From Deltaproteobacteria bacterium (GTDB lineage Bacteria > Myxococcota_A > UBA9160 > UBA6930): 37,880 bases of DNA. Below, in pieces: positions 8,546 through 16,002 of the stretch (positions within the stretch are counted from its first letter, which is position 1; each line of letters opens with the position of its first letter). Both the position numbers and the translations under genes were made by a program. Where the stretch lies: positions 1-37,880 of the forward strand of contig JAJDAR010000291.1 in NCBI GenBank assembly GCA_029261775.1, in the 5' to 3' direction. Under the pieces are notes generated by a model. It searched no databases. It was not told where the DNA came from and worked only from the letters and a program-made list of their open reading frames with translations.

Positions 8546-8590
8546 CTAAGACGCCGCCACCTCACTCGCCGTAGGTTGAGATTGGTCCAA
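8546..8590 (-). CDS. Putative 14-codon ORF with strong Shine-Dalgarno (leader peptide candidate)
   Basis: On the minus strand AAGGAGGT (8598-8605) lies 7 nt before TTG 8590. It opens a 14-codon frame (read M/L-DQSQPTASEVAAS) ending in TAG at 8546. The ribosome binding site is about as complementary to 16S rRNA as possible, much stronger than at most genes here. A hairpin follows the stop. The upstream frame is also open but lacks any recognisable protein feature. A leader peptide, a small regulatory ORF, or chance are all possible. The next same-strand gene (M20 peptidase) is 500 nt away, which weakens a leader-peptide role. Confidence 0.25.
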   Translation of the reverse strand: MDQSQPTASEVAAS

Positions 8591-8842
8591 GTTGTGCACC
8601 TCCTTCTCCGGCGTGTCGATTGACCCCACGAGACCCAGTTGCTCGCTTCGGTCCCGGTGGCCTGAAGGCGCCGATCCAACCGCCCCGGGTCGCCTCCCGT
8701 CGGCCGAGAGACTCGGGAATGAGTGATTTCCCCTGTGCTCCGACCCTATCAGACGGCCTCTGGCGTGGCTAGGAGCTTGCGAGAGAGGGGTTCCGCCCCC
8801 TTCTGCGGCCCTTCGGGGCATGGCCAGCAACGCGGGGCGGCC

Positions 8843-8848
8843 TAGAAT
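8843..8848 (+). promoter_or_regulatory. -10-like TAGAAT box 9 nt before purU ATG
   Basis: TAGAAT ends 9 nt before ATG 8858, and the spacer CGGCGCCCC has no Shine-Dalgarno. A transcript from this box would have a leader of a few bases at most. No good -35 is visible. Confidence 0.35.
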
Positions 8849-8857
8849 CGGCGCCCC

Positions 8858-9727
8858 ATGGCGCACACCGAACCGGCCTCCGAAGCGACCCTGCTGGTGA
8901 CGTGCCCGGACAAGCGGGGCATCGTGGCGGCGCTCGCCCAGGTGCTGCACGGCCACGGGGGCAACATCCTCGACGCCGACCAGCACACCGACGTCGGCGC
9001 GGGGCAGTTCTTCCAGCGCATCCGGGTGGATCTCTCCGAGCTGCACACCGACCGCCGGAGCCTGGAGGGCGCGATCGGCGAGGTGGCCGAGCGCTTCGAC
9101 ATGACCTGGCGGGTCGCCCGTCCGCAGGTGCGCAAGCGGGTCGCGATCTTCGTCTCGCGGGTCGATCACTGCCTGTGGGACCTGCTGCTGCGACACCGAT
9201 CGGGCGAGCTGGCCTGCGATCTCGTCGCCGTGATCAGCAATCACGCCGAGCTCGAGGAGGTCGCCCAGCAGTTCGACGTGCCCTACCACGTCTACCCGGT
9301 CACGGCGGACACGAAGCGTTCCCAGGAGGTCAAGGAGCGCGAGCTGCTCGAGGGTCTCGGGGTCGACCTGATCGTGCTCGCCCGGTACATGCAGGTGCTG
9401 ACCAGCGAGTTCGTGGAGGCCTTCCCCAATCGCATCATCAACATCCACCACTCGTTCCTGCCCGCGTTCATGGGCGGAAGGCCCTATCACCAGGCCTTCG
9501 AGCGCGGCGTGAAGCTGATCGGCGCGACCGCGCACTACGCCACGGCCGATCTCGACGAAGGCCCGATCCTCGAGCAGGACGTGGTGCGCACCAGCCACCG
9601 CGACTCGGTGCGCGACCTGCTGCGCAAAGGCCGCGACCTCGAGCGCACCGTACTGGCCCGGGCGGTGCGTTGGCACCTGGAGGACCGGGTGATCGCCTAC
9701 GCCAACAAGACCGTGGTCTTCGCGTGA
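8858..9727 (+). CDS. purU: Formyltetrahydrofolate deformylase
   Basis: PurU hydrolyses 10-formyl-THF to THF and formate, balancing one-carbon pools and supplying formate to PurT. The 289-residue protein has an N-terminal ACT domain (about 10-85, beginning LLVTCPDKRGIVAALA) and a PurN-like formyltransferase domain (94-280). Catalytic Asn195, His197 (RIINIHHSFLPAF) and Asp233 (ATADLDEGPI) are all present. The length matches the family. The start is supported by the ACT domain boundary and the nearby -10-like box. The next gene begins 31 nt downstream. Confidence 0.96.
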   Translation: MAHTEPASEATLLVTCPDKRGIVAALAQVLHGHGGNILDADQHTDVGAGQFFQRIRVDLSELHTDRRSLEGAIGEVAERFDMTWRVARPQVRKRVAIFVSRVDHCLWDLLLRHRSGELACDLVAVISNHAELEEVAQQFDVPYHVYPVTADTKRSQEVKERELLEGLGVDLIVLARYMQVLTSEFVEAFPNRIINIHHSFLPAFMGGRPYHQAFERGVKLIGATAHYATADLDEGPILEQDVVRTSHRDSVRDLLRKGRDLERTVLARAVRWHLEDRVIAYANKTVVFA

Positions 9728-9758
9728 CGCGACCTGCCCCGGCCCCGGACCTCCGCTC

Positions 9759-10715
9759 TTGACCGGCAACCTGCGCCTGATCGTCTTTGCCGGGCTGCTC
9801 CTGATCGTGATCGTGATGTGGGTCATGGCGTACCTGTCGAAGGAGTTCGAGGAGGTCGCCGGCGGCATCGCGGCGTTGCCCGCCGCCCGGTTCGAGCAAC
9901 TGACGGGCGTCGCGGTCGGAACCGGCGGGACCTTCGAGAACCACCTGCGCTCGGGTCCGGCGATCGCCTTCGGCCTCGGGCGCGACGTGATCCTCGTCGA
10001 CGCGGGTCGCGGCGTGGCCGAGGCCCTGCGCAAGACCGACATCCCCGTCTGGCAGCCCGCCCACGTGGTGATCACCGAGCTGCTGCCCGAGAACACCGTG
10101 GGGCTCGACGATCTCTGGCTCACGGGCTGGGTCGAACGGCGCGAGGCGCCACTGCAGATCCTCGGACCGCGCGGCACGGCGCAGCTCGTCGAGCAGCTGC
10201 GTGCGGCCCACGGCGAGAGTGCCGGCCGGATGGCGGAGCGCTGGGAGCTCCCCGTCGAGGGCGGCCTCACGCCCGTGCAGGAGATCGACGAGCCGACGGA
10301 ACGCGTCATCGGGGGCATGACGCTGCGCCTCGAGCCGCTCGGTGACGGGCTCGCCGCACGCATCGAGGCCGGCCCCCATGCGATGGCCGTCGCACCCCGG
10401 AGCCACGAGCCCGAGCGCCTGGCGGCCTTTGCCGACGGTGTGGACTGGCTGTGGGCCGGCGCGGTCTACGGCGCGTCGCTCGAGGCAGCGGCCGAGGCCG
10501 GTGCGGACCACATCGAGGTCCTGCAGCGCGAGGCGGCCGAGCACTTCCGGCTGGAGGATGTGGGCGGACTGGCCGCCAAGGCGCGCGCCCGGGGCCTGGT
10601 CCTGGTGCGCTTGCGGCCCCCGCCGGTCTTTCCGTCCCAGTACCGCAACCTGGTGGGCGAGACCTACCGCGGTGCCGTGGTGATCGCCGAGGACGGCGAG
10701 CAGATCACCCCGTAG
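9759..10715 (+). CDS. Membrane-anchored metallo-beta-lactamase-fold protein lacking the metal motif
   Basis: The 318-residue product begins at TTG 9759 and has one membrane anchor (residues 5-25), then a domain that follows the course of RNase Z / arylsulfatase-like beta-lactamase-fold proteins. A GTGG-containing strand and ILVDAGRG (the DxGxG turn) are followed by VVITELLPENTVGLDDL at about 103-119. At that place active enzymes read THxHxDHxxGL. Here the three His and the Asp are replaced by E107, L109, E111 and N112, while the surrounding T, V, G and L remain. The protein is therefore probably not a metal hydrolase. A binding, scaffold or pseudoenzyme role is inferred. Its 3' end overlaps the converging rhomboid gene by 11 bp. 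Confidence 0.7.
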   Translation: MTGNLRLIVFAGLLLIVIVMWVMAYLSKEFEEVAGGIAALPAARFEQLTGVAVGTGGTFENHLRSGPAIAFGLGRDVILVDAGRGVAEALRKTDIPVWQPAHVVITELLPENTVGLDDLWLTGWVERREAPLQILGPRGTAQLVEQLRAAHGESAGRMAERWELPVEGGLTPVQEIDEPTERVIGGMTLRLEPLGDGLAARIEAGPHAMAVAPRSHEPERLAAFADGVDWLWAGAVYGASLEAAAEAGADHIEVLQREAAEHFRLEDVGGLAAKARARGLVLVRLRPPPVFPSQYRNLVGETYRGAVVIAEDGEQITP

Positions 10716-12231
10716 ACCCGGGCCGGCCGGGGGACCGGGCGAGTCGAGGCTCCGCGCCCGTCGGCGTGAGGCGCACCAGCAAGCCGTCGTCCGGCTCCGG
10801 CTGCGGGCGCGGCACCTCGCGGGGGGCAGGGACCCTCGGCGCCTCCGGGCTGCGCGGCAGCTGCTCGGGCCGATCCTCGCGCGGCCGTTCGCCGAGGAAG
10901 CGCAAGCGCTGCTCCCGGAAGTACGGATCGGTCGGCGCGAGCAGGATCGCCTCCTCGATCAGCGCGACCGCCCTGCCCTCGTGACCCTGCTGGAAGCGGA
11001 TCTCGGCGAGGGTATCGAGGAGCTCGGGGATGCCCCGCTCCGTCGCCTCGACCGCGCGCTCGGCCATGCGCTGCGCCAGTGCGAGCGCCGACGCAGCGGG
11101 CTCGTCGGCAATCGCGATCGTCCAGGCCTCGTCGTTGAGCAGATCGGGGGCGACGTCCGGGCGTTCGAGCAGAAGCTGCGCACGCCGCAGCTGGGCCTGT
11201 GAGGGCGCCACGAGCGACCCGGCGAGAGCCACGAAAGCCAGCCCGGTGAGGACGCTCAGCCCGATCGCCAGCGCGCGAACCCGAAGCCCGAAACGCCGGT
11301 CCGGTCGTCGAAGGACCCACGCCGTGGTGACGCCGCCGCCCAGCACGCCGCCCCAATGGGCCGCCGATGCCACGAAAGGCAGGCTGCCGACCACCACCAG
11401 CTCCAGCGCCGCGACCCCGACCAGCAGCCAGCGTGGGAGCCGCCAGGTGGCGGGCAGCTCGGCGGGCGCCCGGAACTCGAGCCACAGCAGCACGCCGAGC
11501 AGTCCCATCACGAATCCGGAGGCCCCGACGACGAACGGGTAGGCCCAGAGCAGCGAGGCCCCCACCGCGCCCGCGGCGCTGGCCGCCAGCACCAGCACGG
11601 TGGCCGGCGAGCCGAGCACACGCTCCACGAGACCGCCCACGGCCCACACGCACAGCAGGTTCAGGACCAGGTGCGGCGAGAGCAGACCGATCTGCTCGAC
11701 GAAGCCGTGGAAGAAGTGGGCCGTCACCGCCCGCCAGGGCTCGATGAAGGTCAATCCGAGCCGCAGGGCCCCCGCCGGCGTGGCACCGGGGTCGAGCATC
11801 TGCAGGACCGCGACGAGCAGGCAGGCCACGACGATGCTGCGGCTGACCCAGCCGGGACTCCCGGAACGAGCGCGCTGGTCCAGCCGCTCCATGTGGGCCA
11901 GGCGGGCGGGCCCGTCGGGGAGACGCGCCACCCGCGCCCGGATCGCCTCGAGGGCCTCGGCAGGCGCACCTGGCGCGTCGAAACGGGCACGCGGCAGGGA
12001 CCAGGCGCCCCGTGGACCGGCGACCCGGAGCAAGCGCGAGGTGAGCGCGACGTGGGTCAGATCGCGGTAGGAGAGCACGCCCGCGCGGCGGCGGCCGCGG
12101 GGCCAGCGAATTCCGGTCTCCAGCAGCTCGAGAGAGCCCCAGCCGCGGATCGGAAATCCCTCGCCTTCGCGCCTCTCTGCCGAGCCGTCAGGCGGATCGC
12201 CGAATCCCATGCCGCCCGCATCCCACGCCAT
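10705..12231 (-). CDS. PH-like / rhomboid protease / TPR fusion protein
   Basis: This 508-residue protein carries a beta-rich, PH-like N-terminal domain (about 26-105). The rhomboid membrane domain (130-330) follows, with HLVLNLL (H187, N191), the nucleophile S238 in VVGASGFVMG and the general base H292 in AAHWGGVLGG, so the serine-histidine dyad is intact. After a last membrane segment come about 100 residues of TPR-like helices and a Pro-rich tail. Rhomboids cut transmembrane segments inside the membrane. The PH-like and TPR parts probably bring in partners, but no substrate can be named. A TACACT box 7 nt before ATG 12231 supports this start over ATG 12210. It lies 51 bp downstream of actF on the same strand. 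Confidence 0.88.
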   Translation of the reverse strand: MAWDAGGMGFGDPPDGSAERREGEGFPIRGWGSLELLETGIRWPRGRRRAGVLSYRDLTHVALTSRLLRVAGPRGAWSLPRARFDAPGAPAEALEAIRARVARLPDGPARLAHMERLDQRARSGSPGWVSRSIVVACLLVAVLQMLDPGATPAGALRLGLTFIEPWRAVTAHFFHGFVEQIGLLSPHLVLNLLCVWAVGGLVERVLGSPATVLVLAASAAGAVGASLLWAYPFVVGASGFVMGLLGVLLWLEFRAPAELPATWRLPRWLLVGVAALELVVVGSLPFVASAAHWGGVLGGGVTTAWVLRRPDRRFGLRVRALAIGLSVLTGLAFVALAGSLVAPSQAQLRRAQLLLERPDVAPDLLNDEAWTIAIADEPAASALALAQRMAERAVEATERGIPELLDTLAEIRFQQGHEGRAVALIEEAILLAPTDPYFREQRLRFLGERPREDRPEQLPRSPEAPRVPAPREVPRPQPEPDDGLLVRLTPTGAEPRLARSPGRPGSTG

Positions 12232-12238
12232 CGGCTGG

Positions 12239-12244
12239 AGTGTA
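12239..12244 (-). promoter_or_regulatory. -10-like TACACT box 7 nt before the rhomboid ATG
   Basis: TACACT (minus strand) ends 7 nt before ATG 12231, the spacing expected of a leaderless start. It would let the rhomboid gene be expressed separately from the act operon just upstream. Confidence 0.3.
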
Positions 12245-12282
12245 GAGGGCCCCGTCGGGCAGGCCGGGCCTTCGGGTCGCGG

Positions 12283-13566
12283 TCAGTCGTCCGAGGGGAT
12301 GAGGATCGTCGGGAAGAGCCGCTGGTAGGCCATCACGGTCAGGGCGAACAGGCCGAGGAAGCCCAGCGCGATGCCGACCTGGATGTTGCCGAGAAAGGCG
12401 TAGCTGTCCTCGGGGACCAGCGAAGGCCAGATCAGCACGTTGCGCTCGACCCAGAAGCCAGCGACGGAGATGAAGGCGATCGAGCCCAGGAACACGGGCG
12501 TCTGCTTGGCCTTCTGGCCGAGCAGCATCCAGAACGGGATGACCCAGATGCAGACCCAGGCGAAGAGCGTGGGAATCACCCAGGGCTCGTTGGTGATCCG
12601 CTCCGACCAGCCGTGGAAGTACCAGGTGCCCTGCAGGAACTCGCTGCCGAGCCGCGCCTGGAAGAACTGCGTCTCCTCGGGGAGGTTGCCGTACCAGATG
12701 ACCAGGTACTGCGAGAAGAACAGGTACATCCAGAAGATCGAGAAGGCGAAGATCATCTTGCCGAGGTCGTGGAAGCGATCGGTCGTGAGCGCCGGGCCCA
12801 GGCCGGGAGAATGGCGATGGATCACCGCGATCAGGGTCGTGGCGGAGACGGCGGACAGGAAGCCGCCCCACGCGAAGAAGCCTCCGAACAGGTTCGAGAA
12901 CCAGGTCGGCGTGAGCGACATGATCTGGTCGAAGGCGATGACCGTGTAGCCGAGGGCGTAGATCAGCACGATGATCGGAGCGAGAACCTTGAGCCGCTGC
13001 GCCGAGGCCTCGACCTCTTCCGCGTCGCCCCGCCAGCCTGCGGTCCAACGCTCGAACATGCTCTTCGCGAAGCCCTCCGAGCGGTCGGCGGCGCCCTTGA
13101 GGTGCGGCCGATTCGAGGCCTTCAGGAAGGCCAGGCTCAGAACCGTGAGCACCGCCAGGATGGCGAGGTCCATGGTCGCCAGCCGGGGCATGTTGAGCCA
13201 TGCCTCCTTGCCGGGCGGCGGACCGTGCAGCCACGGGCCGTAGACGTGCTCGCGACCGAAGGCCAGACCGATGGCGACGAGCACCAGGGTGACGGGGATC
13301 CAGGCGGCCAGCGACTCTGCGATGCGACGCACCGGCCCGGGCCAGCGTGCGCCGACGATCACGAAGGCACAGCACAGTACGAGCGCGCCCTGGGAGAGGC
13401 TGCCGAAGTAGAGCGTGTTCACGTGGAAGGCGCGCCATGCCGCCGCCGGGTCTCGCGCCAGTCCGGCCACGAAGGCCAGCACACCGATGAGCGCGAGGAA
13501 GGCCGCCGTGAAGAGCGCCGGAGTCGGAATCGGCTGGGGGTTGGCTCGTTCGGACCCGCCGCTCAC
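12283..13566 (-). CDS. actF: Alternative Complex III subunit ActF (NrfD/PsrC-like quinol-binding membrane subunit)
   Basis: The 427-residue protein has about ten membrane helices (including ALFTAAFLALIGVLAFVAG, VLAPIIVLIYALGYTVIAF and IFAFSIFWMYLFFSQYLVIW) and resembles ActC, as expected for the second NrfD-family subunit. Conserved polar and aromatic motifs include FDQIMSLTPTWFSNLFG and YLVIWYGNLPEE. GTG 13566 is chosen: it overlaps the actE stop as GTGA and GGGAGG lies 6 nt upstream. The longer open frame to 14037 would lie inside actE and actD. It is the last act gene. No actG or cytochrome oxidase gene follows; the next gene is the rhomboid. Confidence 0.93.
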   Translation of the reverse strand: MSGGSERANPQPIPTPALFTAAFLALIGVLAFVAGLARDPAAAWRAFHVNTLYFGSLSQGALVLCCAFVIVGARWPGPVRRIAESLAAWIPVTLVLVAIGLAFGREHVYGPWLHGPPPGKEAWLNMPRLATMDLAILAVLTVLSLAFLKASNRPHLKGAADRSEGFAKSMFERWTAGWRGDAEEVEASAQRLKVLAPIIVLIYALGYTVIAFDQIMSLTPTWFSNLFGGFFAWGGFLSAVSATTLIAVIHRHSPGLGPALTTDRFHDLGKMIFAFSIFWMYLFFSQYLVIWYGNLPEETQFFQARLGSEFLQGTWYFHGWSERITNEPWVIPTLFAWVCIWVIPFWMLLGQKAKQTPVFLGSIAFISVAGFWVERNVLIWPSLVPEDSYAFLGNIQVGIALGFLGLFALTVMAYQRLFPTILIPSDD

Positions 13567-14129
13567 GGCTGTCCTCCCTTCGTCAGGTACCGGACGTAGT
13601 TCACGAGGTGCCAGCGGTCCTCGGGAGTGATGCGCTGATAGCCGGGCATCCGCTGGCCACCGCCGCGGATCAGGTTGTAGAGGTATCCGTCCGTGCGCCC
13701 GGCGGCGGTCACGAGGGGGAACACCCCTGCGAAGGGGCCCTTCTTGTCTCCCGCCATGCTCACCGGGCCGTCGCCCATGCCGCCCTTGCCGTGGCAGGTG
13801 ACGCAGTAGATCTCGTAGACCTCCTGGCCCCGACCCACCGACTTGAAGTTCGCCGGCTGGGGGTTCGTCAGCCGGTCGTTCGCCGGGTCGTACTGCTCGC
13901 GCCGCGGCAGCTCGGCATCGATCGCAACCGCACCCTCGGGCGGCATGAAGGGATCGGGCTGGCCGTTCCACTCCACGCGCTCGTAGGCCTGGACGGCCTT
14001 CTGCCACTTCATCTGCGGAAACCAGGTCTCCGACCACTGCTCCCAGCAGCCGACGGCGCCGGAGACGCCGAGCAGCACCACCAGGAAGGCGACGTGGGCG
14101 GGGAGGTGCCTGGCGCTAGGCCTCGACAA
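13563..14129 (-). CDS. actE: Alternative Complex III subunit ActE (monoheme cytochrome c lipoprotein)
   Basis: The 188-residue protein has a lipoprotein signal (SGAVGC, Cys28 as the first mature residue) and one heme c motif CVTCH (109-113). A C-terminal Met in GGGQRMPGYQ is a likely axial ligand. It is the membrane-tethered periplasmic electron carrier of the complex, passing electrons onward to an oxidase or soluble acceptor. It overlaps the end of actD by 14 bp and the start of actF by 4 bp (GTGA), so the subunits are translationally coupled. Confidence 0.93.
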   Translation of the reverse strand: MSRPSARHLPAHVAFLVVLLGVSGAVGCWEQWSETWFPQMKWQKAVQAYERVEWNGQPDPFMPPEGAVAIDAELPRREQYDPANDRLTNPQPANFKSVGRGQEVYEIYCVTCHGKGGMGDGPVSMAGDKKGPFAGVFPLVTAAGRTDGYLYNLIRGGGQRMPGYQRITPEDRWHLVNYVRYLTKGGQP

Positions 14130-14628
14130 GGTTCACCTCCTTGGCCTCGTGCGCGCGCAGCAGCGCGTCGACCTCGGGGACGTCGCGATCGCGGCACTCG
14201 ACGACCAGCCCGAACTCCTCGGCCGAGAAGCGCTTGTCGTAGGCCTTGTCGGTGACGCCGAACTGCCCGTAGGGCAGCCCGCCGACGACCAGCAGGCCGA
14301 GCAGGGTCGCGATGCCGCCGAACAGGATCGTCAGCTCGAAGCCGATGATCGTGTAGGGCGGGATCGACGCGAAGGGCTTGCCGCCGACCACGATGGGCCA
14401 GTCGAGCGACATCCAGATCGCCATCGAGTAACCGGTCACCACCCCGAGCAGCCCGCCGACGAGGGTCCAGACGCGGACGCCGGAGGGCTTCTCGAGGATC
14501 ACGTCGTCCAGCTCGGGGAACGCCGCGGGCGCGTAGATCTCGAGATCCTGGAAGCCGCGGCCCTTGAGCCGCTTGGCTGCGGCCGCCACCGGCCCCGGAG
14601 TATCGAAGACGCCGACGAGAGAAGGCAT
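14116..14628 (-). CDS. actD: Alternative Complex III subunit ActD (DUF3341)
   Basis: The 170-residue protein has a soluble N-terminal domain starting LVGVFDTPGPVAAAAKRLKGRGF and two membrane helices in the middle (VWTLVGGLLGVVTGYSMAIW and TIIGFELTILFGGIATLLGLLVVGG). A short domain ending RDVPEVDALLRAHEAKEV closes it. This is the normal ActD layout; the subunit is structural and carries no cofactor. Its ATG shares one base with the actC stop (TGATG). Confidence 0.93.
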   Translation of the reverse strand: MPSLVGVFDTPGPVAAAAKRLKGRGFQDLEIYAPAAFPELDDVILEKPSGVRVWTLVGGLLGVVTGYSMAIWMSLDWPIVVGGKPFASIPPYTIIGFELTILFGGIATLLGLLVVGGLPYGQFGVTDKAYDKRFSAEEFGLVVECRDRDVPEVDALLRAHEAKEVNLVEA

Positions 14629-15998
14629 CAGTGGGCGCCTCCGTGAGCCTTGTCGTGGATCGCGAGCTCCTTGATCTCGGTGATCGCAATCACGGGGAAG
14701 ATCTTGATGAAGAGCAGGAACAGCATGGAGAAGAAGCCGAAGCTACCGGCGAAGATCGACAGCTCGGCCCAGGTCGGCGTGTAGACGCCCCACACCGCCG
14801 GCTCGTACTCGCGGGAGAGGCCGGTGATGATGATGACGTAGCGCTCGAACCACATCCCGATGTTCACGAGCGTGGCGATGCTGAACAGGATCCATGGCGT
14901 CGTGCGCGCCCATTTGAACCAGAAGATCTGTGGAGCGATGCAGTTGCAGAACAACATCACCCACGTCGAGATCCAATAGGGCCCGAAGGCACGCAACCAG
15001 AAGGAGGTCTGCTCTGGCTCGACCGCGCTGTACCACGCGATGAAGTATTCGCTCAGATACCCATACGTCACGATCCAGCCCGTCAGCAGGATGAAGCGCG
15101 CGATGTTGTCGAAGTGGTAGTCGGTGATGTAGGCCTCGAGGCCGTAGATCCTGCGCAGCGGGATGAAGAAGGTCAGCACCATCGAGAAGCCGGAGAAGAT
15201 CGCGCCCGCCACGAAGTAGGGGGCGAAGATCGTCGCGTGCCAGCCGGGCACGATGGACATGGCGAAGTCCCAGGACACTACGGAGTGGACCGACAGGACC
15301 AGCGGCGTCGCCAGCCCGGAGAGGTGCAGCACCGCCCGGCTGTGCGACTTCCACTGCCGCGAGGTGCCCTGCCAGCCGAGGGCGAGCGCCGTGTAGACGA
15401 GCTTGCGCCAGCCCCTGTTGCGATCCCGGGCGATCGCGAGGTCGGGGATCAGCCCGATGAAGAAGAACACGATCGAGATCGTCGCGTAGGTCGAGATCGC
15501 GAAGGTGTCCCACTCGAGCGGGCTCTTGAAGTTCACCCAGAGGCCGCGCTGGTTCGGGTAGGGCAGGATGAAATAGCTCTTCCACATCCGGCCGACGTGG
15601 ATGCCGAGGAACTGCGCGGCCGTGAGCACTGCGAAGACCGTCATCGCTTCGGCGCCGCGATTGATCGCGTTGCGCCATTTGGCGCGGAACAGATACAGGA
15701 TCGCCGAGATCAGCGTTCCGGCGTGGGCGATGCCGACCCAGAACACGAAGGTGATGATGTACGCGCCCCAGAAGATCGGGTGCGTGTAGCCACCGATGCC
15801 GAGGCCCAGATACACCTGGTAGACCCAGGTCCCGCCCGCGGCCGTGACCGAGAGCACGGCCAGGCCCAGCAGCAGCAGGTAGCCCATCGAGGGGCGGTGG
15901 TACATGACACCGAGCAGGTCGGTGTTGATCTGGCTGTCCGGCGGCTCCGGCGTGTGGCGCATCGTCTCGGCGACGGACATGGCAGGCGGCGGCGTCAT
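14628..15998 (-). CDS. actC: Alternative Complex III subunit ActC (NrfD/PsrC-like quinol-oxidising membrane subunit)
   Basis: The 456-residue protein has about ten membrane helices with the NrfD-family pattern. Recognisable segments are YHRPSMGYLLLLGLAV, WVGIAHAGTLISAILYLF, FLGIHVGRMWKSYFILPYPN, VLSVHSVVSWDFAMSIVPGWH and YITDYHFDNIARFILLTGW. ActC holds the main quinol site near the periplasmic face next to the Fe-S part of ActB; that assignment comes from published ACIII structures, not from this sequence alone. ATG 15998 lies 4 nt after the actB stop, preceded by AAGGGTGA. Confidence 0.95.
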   Translation of the reverse strand: MTPPPAMSVAETMRHTPEPPDSQINTDLLGVMYHRPSMGYLLLLGLAVLSVTAAGGTWVYQVYLGLGIGGYTHPIFWGAYIITFVFWVGIAHAGTLISAILYLFRAKWRNAINRGAEAMTVFAVLTAAQFLGIHVGRMWKSYFILPYPNQRGLWVNFKSPLEWDTFAISTYATISIVFFFIGLIPDLAIARDRNRGWRKLVYTALALGWQGTSRQWKSHSRAVLHLSGLATPLVLSVHSVVSWDFAMSIVPGWHATIFAPYFVAGAIFSGFSMVLTFFIPLRRIYGLEAYITDYHFDNIARFILLTGWIVTYGYLSEYFIAWYSAVEPEQTSFWLRAFGPYWISTWVMLFCNCIAPQIFWFKWARTTPWILFSIATLVNIGMWFERYVIIITGLSREYEPAVWGVYTPTWAELSIFAGSFGFFSMLFLLFIKIFPVIAITEIKELAIHDKAHGGAH

Positions 15999-16002
15999 CG
16001 AT

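Larger units (their letters stand above)
8043..8857. other. 815-bp gene-poor gap between divergent M20 peptidase and purU
   Basis: No ORF here looks like a conserved protein; the 112-143-residue frames are Arg/Pro-rich and overlap one another on both strands. The gap holds a TAGAAT box for the M20 gene (8094-8099), an imperfect hairpin (8509-8542), a 14-codon minus-strand ORF with a very strong ribosome binding site (8546-8590), and a TAGAAT box just before purU (8843-8848). Base composition in 8500-8760 is less GC-extreme than the neighbouring genes. I compared it by eye with tmRNA, RNase P, SRP RNA and the ZTP, glycine and TPP riboswitches and found no match. Confidence 0.6.

Noticed and set aside
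8570-8605. Sequence resembling the 3' end of 16S rRNA (GCCGTAG ... CACCTCCTT)
   Set aside because: Only the anti-Shine-Dalgarno core matches; the preceding helix 45 sequence is absent. It is better read as a ribosome binding site on the minus strand.
8706-8860. Possible ZTP, glycine or c-di-GMP riboswitch before purU
   Set aside because: I compared the conserved cores by eye and none is present; the purU -10 box so close to ATG also leaves no leader for a riboswitch.
11356-13599. 747-residue plus-strand ORF opposite the rhomboid and actF genes
   Set aside because: Both opposite genes are well supported; this frame crosses their junction and has no recognisable domain.
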